Shown in pieces: positions 24,223-34,548 of a DNA stretch of 64,000 nucleotides. A model generated the notes under the pieces. That model ran no database searches. It was not told the DNA's origin and saw only the letters and a list, made by a program, of their open reading frames with translations. Every line of letters starts with the position of its first letter. Within the stretch, counting starts at the first letter, position 1. The position numbers and the translations under genes are program-made. This DNA comes from Desmodesmus armatus. Its lineage: Eukaryota; Chlorophyta; Chlorophyceae; Sphaeropleales; Scenedesmaceae. The DNA lies in assembly GCA_007449985.2 (NCBI GenBank), contig VIIQ02000555.1:62001-126000 (forward strand). The letters are read 5' to 3'.

Positions 24223-27200
24223 TTACACAGAAGGGTAGTGGTGCACCCTATACAGCAAAACCCTGCCCTTGGCGTTGCCAATGCCCAGGAAGCCGCTGTG
24301 CGGGCTGAACGCCGCACAGTGCACGTAGTGCAGCGGCGACTTGCTGGTCGGCCAATTGGAGAACACAGACAAGCTGGGCATGTGTACCAGCCGCAAGCTC
24401 TCCTTCTTCAGCCTCGACCCCATCAGCAGCACCTGGCTATCATGGCTGAAAGACAGGCTGTCCACTGCTGTGGTGAGGTTCATCATGGTTTTGAGGGGTG
24501 CAGGCGTCGCTGGCTGAACCCCAGACCCCAGGACGTCAGCACTGAGTGGTGCCAGGAGCCCTGCTGGCCTGCTGTAGATGTTGACCACGCCCATGCTGTC
24601 TCCTGTGGCCAGGTAGGAGCCGTCAGGGGACAGGGCCAGCGATGTGCAGGACACCACACCCTCGTCCCGCTGCTGGTGCAGGCAGCGCTGGCTGCGCAGG
24701 TCCCAGGTGTACACCACACCATCGCCACCTGAACAAAGCAGCCACAGCACGGCACAGCACAGCACCAACGGTCAATATCCTTGCACATACAGGGTTCAAC
24801 AGCAAGCAAGGGCTGCAAGCTAAGGCATACAAGGAGTGTGCGAGCAGCTTGCATGTTGCAGCAGCGTCAATGGACCCCGACGGTAATGTCACCTGCTCAA
24901 CCAGCCCTAGCTACCGTAGGATGGGGCAGCAGCGCAACAAATCAGGTGTAGTAGATTCCTGTAGCGTGCTGAGAACACAGCTAGGCCTATGGGTCGCAGG
25001 CCTTGCTGAAAGTTGTCACGCGGAGCACATGCATGCACACTGAGCATGCATACGGGGCGCTGCACGTACACCTGATCAGGCATGCATGCAGCCTGCCGCA
25101 CGTGCTATGAACCATCTTTGCCAGGAGCCATTCAAACTCGCCTTGCACCCACAGAGTGCTCGGCTCCACCCACAACACAGGCCCAATTCTTCTCCCTGGA
25201 GCCCTAGAACCCTAGAGCCCTGCTACTAGCCACCCAGCTATGGCTCCTGCCCCACCTGCCGTGACGAGTGTGGTGCCATCGCTGCTGAAGGCGGCCGCCC
25301 TGGCACTGCCATTCATCTTCAAGCTGCCGACGCTGGTCCTGCTGCCTAGGCTGACCAGCCCAATGTGCCCGTTGTCCCCCAGGAATGCCACCAGGGGCTT
25401 GTGTGCATCAGGGCTGACCACAAAGCTCTCACAGCTCTTCATCCCGGCGCTGCCTTTGCTGCCGGGGCCGCGCCCGCCCTTGGTGCTGCTGCTGCCTCTG
25501 TGCTTGCCGCCTTTGCTGCTGCCTGCAGCAGGGCGGGAGGCCTTCTGGCTGACGGAGGGCTTGCTGCTGGGGGCACCTGTCGGGGCCAGGTTGACACAGG
25601 GGGGTGTCACCACACGCTCCAGCTGACCTGCAGGAGGGCAAGGGACGATAGCAATCCAGGGCATGGCGGGGCTGTCAAAAACCGATCGATGAGTGATTGC
25701 CACGAAGTCCTGACAAAGGCGGCCAGCTTGATGACGTGGGGACAGCTGCTGCGACACTGGCAGGCCAGTGTTGCGATTATGCCTGGCAGCTTTCGCTCAC
25801 ATACTCCCCTGAGGTCTGGCTGCATGCGTGCGTGTGTCTGTTTCAGATCTCGAGCTCGAGTCACACAAATGCAATCCTGTTGACCGTCAGTATCGTCGGT
25901 ATGTGTGCTGACCTGTGTTGAGGTCTGCCACGTAGTAGAAGGGCCTCCTGCCTGCAGCCACCACCCAGCTGCCACCTGCTGCAAAGGCGGCTGTGTGGAT
26001 GGGGCAGTCCTGCAGGAACAGGCTCTGCACCAGCGGGTTGCGCAGGCCATCAACCTGCACACAGCAGCCAACAGCAGCAACATTGGTCAGCACGCATGCA
26101 CAACAGCTAGGTTACCCCGCCGTACACCTGAATCGTCACCTGACTTACCCGAACCCATCCAGCTTCCCACCTCTGCAGCACATCCCATGGCAATACTTTG
26201 AATAACTATTGACCGCTCAACCCCTTGTGTGCACAAGCACCCGGATAGACACTGAGCACACGCAACTTCAAGCAAGTAGCCTCACAACGAACCAAATTCA
26301 CCCCCCCCCCACCGACGTGTGCAACAACACGAACATGCATTCCCTCTTCTGAACCACACCTGCCCCACCCGCCGTCACCCACCCACCTGGAACAGCTTCA
26401 ACCGCTTGTCAAACCCTGCCGTCAGCATGAGCTGCCCGTTGGGGTGGAACTGCAGCGCCTGCACCACAGCATCACACGGGCTGGACCCATTGGCATCCCG
26501 CAGCCGACTCATCTCAATCGACCCAGCCGCCAACAAGCTGCCAGCAGCAGCACTGCCAGGCAGCAGCAGCCGGCTGCCCGACAGCAGCAGCTGCTCCGCT
26601 GCTGACTCATCTGGCTCCCGCTCATCATCTACAACATAGTCCTTGCTGCTGGCACCGGCAGCAGCTGCTGCTGTGCTGGCCTTGCCTGCAGGGCCCTTGC
26701 CAGCGGCCCACGTTGTGCGAGGGTTTAGGATGTTGTGCTGGCGCCGCAGGGCCTCCTCGTACTGCTGCCCACTGAGGTCAGTCTGGCCCTTGTATTGGCG
26801 CAGCTTCCGCAGGCGCGCCACGGCAGCGACGGGCACAGACACGGCGGCGTCGGCGGGGTCCACCCAGACAGGGGCGCGGCCACGCTTTGTGCCTGCGGGA
26901 GAGCATCAAGACAAGGAGGTTGGGGGTGAAGTCTGTGATGGCGCCCCTCAGCACGATACCCACGCAAGTATTGTAGCCAGGTGCAGGGGTTTGGTCAGGC
27001 ACAGCATAGACTGCTGTAGGCTTTTGAAAAAATCCAGCACATGCAGTCACCATGCGCTGTGCATCGCCAGCATTTGTACTTCAGGGTCTCATCACCACCC
27101 TCCTACTGGGACACAACATCAGCCAGGGGTGCCATCTCACCTTTCTTTTGCTGTTGCTGCTGCTGCAGTGCCATGCTGCCTGGCCCAGGCCCAGCAGCAC

Positions 27201-27969
27201 CTGGCCCATCACCGTCCTCGTCACTGCTGCCAAGCTGCTGCTGCTCGTCCTCGTCAGCATCCTCTGCATCTCCCAGCCTGTCTTCCACAAACCATTCCTC
27301 TTGCCCCTCAACCTCCGAGCCCTTGTCTGCTTCCGCCTGCATGGTGGTGGGCAGGAGGCGTGCGTATGGGTGGTGGGGATGCAGAAGATGGAGGGTGAGG
27401 TTAATGGGCTGGTGGGTCATTCAAGTCGCTCAAGTGTGTTCAAGAGCACATGTTGCTAGTCTTTTCGATATGGTGAGTACCACAGATGTGCTGCAGGAGC
27501 GTACACCTTGGTATTGGTGCAATGTCACCTGCTCAACCAGCCCTAGCTACCATGAGATGGGGCAGCAGCGCAACAAATCAGGTGTGACAGATTCCTGTGG
27601 CGTGCTGAGAACACAGCTAGGCCTATGGGTCACAGGCCTTGCTGAAAGTTGTCACGCAGAGCATACAAACGGGACACTGCTGGTGAAACAAAATCACTTT
27701 CAAACAGGTTCACGAGCACCTCACCTGCTTGACGAGGTCGGCGATGCTTGGGGCGGCCTCATCACCTCCAGCCAACAGCTTCCCCACGGCAGCACCACCA
27801 AACAGGAAGTCTTCAAGAGCAGAGGCCTGTGCAGGAAGGTGATGTGGTACGTAAGTCTCCAAGCTCTAGGTGCTCGAAGCTGCTGAATGTTTGCAGATTG
27901 TTTCTGGTAATTCACCTCATTGGCCTCTGCTTCTGTCCTGTACGTGTAGGTGACCTTTTTCTTGCCCAT
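24223..27969 (-). CDS. UTP18: UTP18, WD40 protein of the small-subunit processome
   Basis: Exons on the minus strand: 27969-27916, 27826-27725, 27336-27141, 26892-26387, 26054-25913, 25627-25256 and 24728-24223, closing in frame, 625 residues. After an acidic, Gln-rich N-terminus comes KRGRAPVWVDPADA and the RLRKLRQYKGQTDLSG segment typical of UTP18. A WD40 propeller follows, with LQFHPNGQLMLTAGFDKRLK, LQDCPIHTAAF, AAGRRPFYYVADL, ESFVVSPDAHKPLVAFLG, GDGVVYTWDLRSQRC, TSLALSPDGSYLATGDS, LKTMMNLTTAVDSLSFSHDS and VFSNWPTSKSPLHYV. It ends with GRVLLYRVHHYPSV. UTP18 binds U3 snoRNP in the nucleolus and is needed for 18S rRNA maturation. A Ser/Gly/Lys-rich insert of about 50 residues sits in exon 6. 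Two introns carry copies of the same 145-bp repeat. Confidence 0.95.
24885..25062 (+). repeat. Dispersed intronic repeat, copy 1
   Basis: About 145 bp (24885-25030) match 27521-27666 at roughly 90% identity by eye. The match resumes to about 25062 after an extra 20 bp of GCATGCA-type sequence in this copy. It lies in the UTP18 intron between exons 6 and 7. No terminal inverted repeats, poly(A) or clear pol III boxes were found. Confidence 0.85.
27521..27682 (+). repeat. Dispersed intronic repeat, copy 2
   Basis: Second copy of the repeat at 24885, same orientation, in the UTP18 intron between exons 2 and 3. It lacks the 20-bp insertion. Both copies start at AATGTCACCTGCTC. Confidence 0.85.
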
Positions 27970-28561
27970 GGCTGCTGGCTACTGCTGTTGCAGTTGCAGC
28001 AGCTGCCAGGTGCTTGCCCAGCAAGGTGGCAGCACTCGAAACAGATCGCACAACTATACTGTCAACTATGCAAGATATACAGAAACGGAGCGACGGCTCG
28101 TGCTGCTGCTGCTGTGTGTTGTTGCTGCTGCTGCTGCCGTCACAAAGCTGCTGCCATATTGTGGGGCACAAATGAACGGCGACAGTAACTTTGATTGTGA
28201 GACTGATGATCTTGATAGAGCTGTGGGGCATCAGGTCAAGACCGTTGCAGGAAACGGTCGACTGAACACACAGTGTGATTTGCACCGTTGCTGTCGTCTA
28301 TTGTTCTGCAGGACGTCTTATTAAGGCTATTGTTTCCCAATCGATGTTCCGGACGCCGGACCCCAGCACAACAACCATCATCAGCACAACTCCAGATCAA
28401 AGCAAGTTGGTGCCTTGGTCTCTTTTTCTCTTTGGCTGTAACCACACACTGATCAGTCAATCTTGATCTGTTGGTTTCTCTGTAGTCACTAGGGCAATCG
28501 GAAAAGACAGGTCATCTCAGCACACCACTGCTTTCAACCAGACAAGCCTGGAACGGCAGAA
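27970..28561. promoter_or_regulatory. Shared upstream region of UTP18 and PNISR (head-to-head)
   Basis: 592 bp separate the two divergent start codons. It has a Gln-codon-like GCAGCAG stretch near UTP18 but no gene. A bidirectional promoter is inferred from geometry only; no TATA box was assigned. Confidence 0.4.
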
Positions 28562-31500
28562 ATGGAGGCACCGCCCCCACCCCCACCCCCTCCCGACCCT
28601 CAGGCGCCACACATGAATGGGTATGGGACCCCAATGGACTCAGCCCCTCCACCCCCACCCCCTCCGCCCCCGCCGCCAACATATGGCGATGCACCCCCTC
28701 CTCCTCCTCCCCCTGGAGTCAGTGGTCAGCCACAGTATGCAGATCAGGCAGGCTATGGCCAGCACCAGGCCATGGCCCCCCCACCCCCTGACCAGATGCA
28801 GCAAGTGCAGGGGTTTGGCTCATCATTTGATGCTCAACAACAGCAGTACCAGCAGCAACAACAGTACCAGCAGCAGTACCAGCAGCAAAACGGCCAGCAG
28901 GGCCAGCAGGCAGCCGACATGGCCCAACAGCAGCAGCAGCACTACCAGCAGCAGCAGTACGACCAGCAGCAACAGCAGCAGCAGCAGCCTACTAGCATGG
29001 ATGAGGCTCAGTACGCTGCCATGACCCCAGAACAGCAGCAGCAGTACCTACAGCAGTGGCAGGAGTATGAGCAGCAGTGGCAGCAGTACTATGCCCAGCA
29101 GGGTTACTACACGGACCCAAACCAGCAGCAGCAGCAGTACCAGCAGTACTACCAGCAGGGGCAGTACGACACCAGCCAGTACGGCGCCCAGCAGCAGTAC
29201 AGCGGGGACATGTCGGCACAATACCAGCAGCAGATGGCAGGCTATGGAGGCGCTGCTGCTGCTGCTGGCATGCAGCAGCCGCCGCCTCCACCCTACCCAA
29301 CCCCAATGCTGCCGCTATGCAGCAGCAGGCAGCTGCAGGACTGGGTGGCATGGGGGTGTCTCCTGCAGGTGCTGGTGCTGGCATGGGACCTGCAGGAGGT
29401 GCCTTTGCAGGAGGCCTGCACCCGCAGGGCTCTCTGGGACACATCTCCCCCCATGTAGGAGCCCCCATGGGTGCTGCAGTAGCAATGGCAGGGGTCCACA
29501 CGCATGGGCCCCTGGCAGGCCTGCCTCTGTCTGCAGGGACTGCAGCAGCAGGCGGTGCGTTTGGTGCAGCAGCAGCGCCGCAGGATGTTCCCGCCAAAAA
29601 GAGTGTGGTGCCGTCTTGGCTGCGTGCTGAGATGGAGCGGCGGCAGGCAGAGGCGGCGAAGAAGGCGGCGGCTGAGGCAGCAGCGGGGGGCGGCAGCGAC
29701 AGCGATGAGGAGCGGCAGAAGGCCAAGCAGAGGAACAAGCCACCTGGTGAGGAGACATGGACGGGGTTGGGGTGCGGTACGGTAGGGGCAGGGAGGGCGG
29801 GAAGGTTGTGTTGTCGATCCTGAAGGGGTTGGCTGTGTTGTGTGGGTGTTGTCCCCCTTATGGGACTTATGGGACTGAAGGCTGTTGGGTGGGGTTGTCA
29901 CTGCAAGGATGTTGACATTCCTGCTTGACGTACAGACTGACTGATGGGGGTGGTCCTCAGTTTGTCTGCTGGGGGTGTGCTTCCCTGCATATCATACTGC
30001 TTCACTCAAGCTTCTGGCGCTGTGCTGCCGCTGCTGTGTTTCTGCTTGGCAGGTTCCCGCTGGGCTGCAGGTGAGGATGATGGGGGCAGTGATGATGATG
30101 ACCAGCAGCAGCAGCGCAAGGGTCGTGGCAAGCCCTCCTGGGCAGCAGCAGCAGAGGCATCTGATGAAGAGGAGGACCAGGAGGCGGCACGGCGGCGTGC
30201 TGAGGCTGCTGCTGCTGTGAAGCAGCGTGCGATCATGCAGCAGCTGAAAGAGCAGCTGACAAATATACTGCTGGAGGTGACTGATAAGATGTTTGGTGAG
30301 TGGCGTCTGGGGTTTGCTTGGGCTAAAGGGCTCTCTCGGCAGCCTGCTTGGATGCACAGCAGTGTCCATGAGAAATATGGAGGTGCTGTGATGTGATGCT
30401 TGAGTTAGGCTTTAGGACGAGCCAAAGCCGCAGTGTTGGTGTCATATCTGTGTGTGGGACACTGAGCTTGTAACAACCGATACACTCCTTCTGACGGCTA
30501 CTCACGGCTACTTGTGTGTGCTGTTCCATGCTGTGCAGATGAGATAGCGCGTGAAGTGTATGGTGAGGCTGGTGGGACAGCTGCTGCTGAGGTTGACGGC
30601 GGCACTGCAGGGGCTGTCGGCAAGGGAGGTGCAGCACTAGGCCTGGTGGGGTATGGCTCAGGGTCTGACTCAGATTCCGGCAGTGATGCAGAGGAAGATG
30701 ACAGACCAGCAGCAGCTGCTGCTGCCTGTAATGCTGGCAGCCAACACACCAGCAAGGTGCCTGCTTCAGCAACAGCTGCCGGTGGTGGTGATGGTGATGG
30801 TGATGAACAGCGGGAGGGCCGGGTGGAGGCAGCACGGAAGCAGGCCAGCATCCAGCAGTCGCCGCTACTGAAGCAGCAGCAGGCTCGGGAGGAGGTTGGT
30901 GGGGCGTCTGCTATGCAGACTGACTCCCCTGCTCCAGCTAGCAAGGCATCACCAGCAGCTGCAGTGGCAGCTGCTGCTGCGGAGGCTGCTGCTGCTGCTG
31001 CCGCCCCTGCACCTGCCATCCACTCAGCAGACGAGCTGCCGGCTGCAGTTGACCTGGGCATGTCCTTCACTAGGGGGCAAAGGTAGGGGGCGATGGGTAG
31101 AGAGAGGCGGGGTGGACGAGCAGTCATTCTCTGGGTTAGTGGAAAGGAGGTCTTGCTGCGGGGCAGACAGTATGTCATTGGGTGGCAGTTTGGAGTGTGC
31201 GATGATTGGGTAGGCAGGGGAACGATGCCATAGGCATCATAATGCCTTGCAGCCTGTTTTATGCGTGGCGACTTCCTGTGGGATGACAAGGGCCAGGCAG
31301 GCTTACAGTTGACAACATATCTGCACAAGTCAATAAAATGCGCACAATGACGACGACTTGCGTTGTCTGCACACAAGCAGCCAAGCACATCGCCCTGTTT
31401 GCTGCCGCTCTGCCCCTGCACTGTTCCCTTCAGTGTGTGGTGCTTCATGCCTGATGGGCGCCGCCTACCTGCCAAGGTGCTGATTGTGCACGGTGCTGCT

Positions 31501-33177
31501 CCGCCCAGCTACACAGTCATGGTAGAGGGGCAGCGGCAGCGAGTGGAGTGGAGCCAGCTCCAGGCCATGCAGGGAGACACGACACAGCCGCAGCAGCAGC
31601 CGCAGCTACAACAGGCTGTGGCGCAGCCGGTGGCAGCAGCAGAGCAGCCTGCAAAGGCCCCAACCGCAGCTCAGGCGGAGGCAGCAGCAGCTGCTGCTGC
31701 TGTGCAGACACCGCAGGAGCAGCGGCTGCCGCCGCCGCCTGCTGACCATGCAGCTGCGTTGGCGACGGCAGCAGCGCAGGCCGCCGCGGCTGCTGCAGCT
31801 GCTGCCGGCGGTGCTGCAGTTCCAGGCAACGCGCTGCAGGAGAAGGCGCAGAAAGCACTGCAGCAGCTGGCGCAACGTCATTCTGGCGACAAGGGCAGGC
31901 GCAGCAGGAGCAGGGACAGGAGCAGGAGCCGGGACAGGAGCAGAGACAGGGCCAAGGGGCGGGGCAGGAGCCGCAGCGGCAGCAGGGAGCGTGGGCGCAG
32001 CAAGAGCCGCAGTAGAAGCCGCAGCGCCCGCAAGCGCAGCAGGAGTAAGAGCAGGGACAAGGACAGGGGCAAGCGCCGGCGCAGCAGGAGCCACAGCAGA
32101 AGCAGGACAGGTGGGTCGTGCTGTGCTGTGCTGAGGGGATGTTAAGGCAGATGTGTGCACACATGGGGCTTCACTGAGGATGTCGCACCAGCCTTTTCCG
32201 TCTGCTCACAGTCTGTGGTCAGACACATGATGTTGCGCAGGGACAGGGCAATGCCAACCAAACAGGTACTGTAGCAATGTGGATCCACTTCCCATTGTGT
32301 TTGAGTTTCACCCCTCCCCTTTGCTTGACTGACTTGCTGCATGTCCTGTTGTGGTGTGCCTGCAGGAGGCGCCGGTCCAGCCGCAGCCGCAGCCGCAGCC
32401 CCAAGCACCGCAGCAGCAGAGCTGGCAACAGCCGTAGCCGTAGCCGCAGCCGCAGCCGCAGGGAGCGTCGCAGCAGCGGCCACCACAAGCGCAGCAAGAG
32501 CAGGGAGAAGCGGCGCAGGAGCAGCCGCAGCAGGAGCCGCAGCAAGCGCCGTAGTGCCAGCAGGGACCGCAGCCGCAGCCGGTCTGGCGAGCGCAAGCAG
32601 AAGAGCAGCCGCAAGGATAAGGATAAGGATAAGGACCGCAAGGATAAGGATAAGGACAGACGGCGCAGCAGTGCGGCGGGTGACCGCTCACCCAAGGGTG
32701 GCTCAGGTCGGTGGTGCTGTTGAATGGATGGCAGGGGTGCATGAGTTGACCAGGATGGTACCTCAAAAATGCAGCGACCACGTGTGTTGGCCCAGTGCAG
32801 CTGCTGTTTGCAATGGTTCTAAGCAGAGTGCGCAATGTTTGGAAACACCAGCATGTTGTTCATTGTGCACAGTGGACCTAGTGCACTGTGGCTAGGGCTC
32901 TTGGGAACAGCAGCTACGCTGGCCCCTCAGAAGTGTTGCGGATTGACATTCAGGGAAGCTGCGTGCTGCTGAGAGCGTTGAGGGTTGGCTGGGGCTTGTT
33001 GTGGCTGCCTCGCCTGTGTATCAGCCTGCATCGCCCCTGCACCACCCTTTGTGTGAGTGCACTCATGCAAGCAAACAGCCATGGTCAACGCGCAACAGTC
33101 CTGTCCCCTGTTGTGCTGCTTTGCATGCAGGAGGGCGCTCAAAAAAACCCTCCAAACGCAGCAGGAGTCGCAGTTGA
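28562..33177 (+). CDS. PNISR-like Arg/Ser-rich splicing-related protein (with a frameshift)
   Basis: Exons: 28562-29746, 30053-30295, 30539-31082, 31434-32114, 32366-32706 and 33131-33177, about 1013 residues. The N-terminus has poly-Pro tracts and then long Gln/Tyr-rich low complexity. Landmarks follow in the same order as in vertebrate PNISR: KKSVVPSWLRAEMERRQ, then LKEQLTNILLEVTDKMF with DEIAREVY, then LGLVGYGSGSDSDSGSD. After that comes a segment resembling a short Tudor/Agenet-like strand set (VWCFMPDGRRLPAKVL to YTVMVEGQRQRVEWSQL). The C-terminus is a long RS domain ending KRSRSRS. PNISR is a nuclear-speckle SR-rich protein; a role in splicing or nuclear RNA handling is inferred from the family. 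One base is missing near 29292-29306, where the frame must change within a Pro-rich stretch. The exon 4-5 junction needs a weak GT at 32115, because the stronger GT at 32111 gives the wrong RS frame. Confidence 0.8.
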
Positions 33178-33334
33178 CGTTGATCCTCGTGCATGCTGTT
33201 TAGTGGATATGGGGCTGATGGGATTGGCTTGGGGTGCTGCTACTTGCCACGTGTTGTGCTGGCACTGTGCAGTGTTCAGACACCATGAGGTGCGGCCTGG
33301 TTGTTGCTGACTTGATCGCTGCTTGCGGCCGGAT

Positions 33335-33384
33335 GTGTGGCTCCCTTTACCAGGGTAGCGTGTGGCTCCCTTTACCAGGGTAGC
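33335..33384 (+). repeat. Perfect 25-bp tandem duplication
   Basis: The unit GTGTGGCTCCCTTTACCAGG plus five bases is present twice head to tail (33335-33359 and 33360-33384) without a mismatch, in the 3' flank of PNISR. Confidence 0.9.
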
Positions 33385-33491
33385 CGCAGTCTCAAGCTAG
33401 GCTTGCTGGCGTGAGTGTGTTCCTGTGTGCAAAGTCTGTGTTCAGCCAGAGTTTGTGTTGAGCAACAGTGCCCCGCTGACCACATGGGTTG

Positions 33492-33496
33492 TGTAA
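33492..33496 (+). promoter_or_regulatory. TGTAA, possible poly(A) signal of PNISR
   Basis: TGTAA about 315 bp after the PNISR stop. It is a plausible but not unique candidate. Confidence 0.4.
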
Positions 33497-33516
33497 GATC
33501 GCCCAGCTGTCATATA

Positions 33517-33541
33517 TACACACACACACACACACACACAA
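33517..33541 (+). repeat. CA dinucleotide microsatellite
   Basis: About 12 CA units following a short TA run, intergenic. Confidence 0.9.
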
Positions 33542-34548
33542 CCACCAGATTGGTGGGCCACCTGTTGCAGCAGCAGTAGCGGCGGCAATTGAGGCGGTGT
33601 GGCTCCACAGTTCAGCATAACTGAGCCAGGCCCAGGCGAACTACAACAGCACACATGGGGTATTTTGGGGGTGTACCTACCCGATGACGCTCATGGAGGG
33701 CTGGAATGCAGCACTGGAGTTCCTTGCAGTGCACCCTCTCAAGCTGCGGCTATGCTGGGGACTCATACACCGTAGATGCTGGAGCTACGTCCCCTTGGGC
33801 CTGGCCCAACTCTTGTTGGGCTCCAACAACCCCGATCACCGGGTGATCTGTTTTTTTGATCACTTTTGTTATCCAGGCATGCAACTTCTGCTCTGAAACA
33901 GTCACAAGCTGGGTGGTTGTGTTGCTCCATGCGGGCTGCTGCTGTTCCGCCAGCAGCGTGGAAGGTTAGCCCCGGCGCTGTCACACTGTGTCAGGCTGAC
34001 AGGCAGCAAACAGCCTGCCAAATGTGTGGTGGTTGCGTGGTTCTCCAGTTATAGGGCTTGTGCCTGCCTTCTGTTGACGGATTGAGGTGATGCCTGCTTT
34101 GCCTCTGCCGATACGTCTGACGTCGCCACTGGCTACTGCTAGCAGCGCTGCCAGACCAACAAAATTATCATCCTCGTGTTGATGTGGGCACACACACCTT
34201 TCACATGTGAACTACAGCATATCTAGTCAATTTGTTCTTTGCGCTTGGTTTGATGACCACACCCAGCACAGTGGGACAATGGGACAGTGGATCTGTGCAA
34301 GCACTCAAATGGCGCGGATACCTTTGGCATTCCTGGTGGAGTGACTGGAGGTGGTGATTGACTTGCGTTGTTTTCAAGCTTCATGCCTCATCGTCGCTCA
34401 GTTTGACACTGGTCAACGTGGCTGCCGTTATTAGGCGCGAGAGGTTTCAGTTTTCGTCCCACCAAGCGATCAGGGCCTAGCAACTCTGCTTATCGGTAAT
34501 TGTAGACGTAACCAATAGCTCCGGCTATATGTATGCTCCCCTGGCGCC

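Larger units (their letters stand above)
33178..34548. other. Intergenic between PNISR and the GT49 gene
   Basis: Contains a TGTAA at 33492-33496, a 25-bp tandem duplication and a CA microsatellite, listed separately. No gene was recognised. Confidence 0.45.

Noticed and set aside
33835..33865. Short palindrome GATCACCGGGTGATC
   Set aside because: Too short and isolated to assign a role; likely chance.
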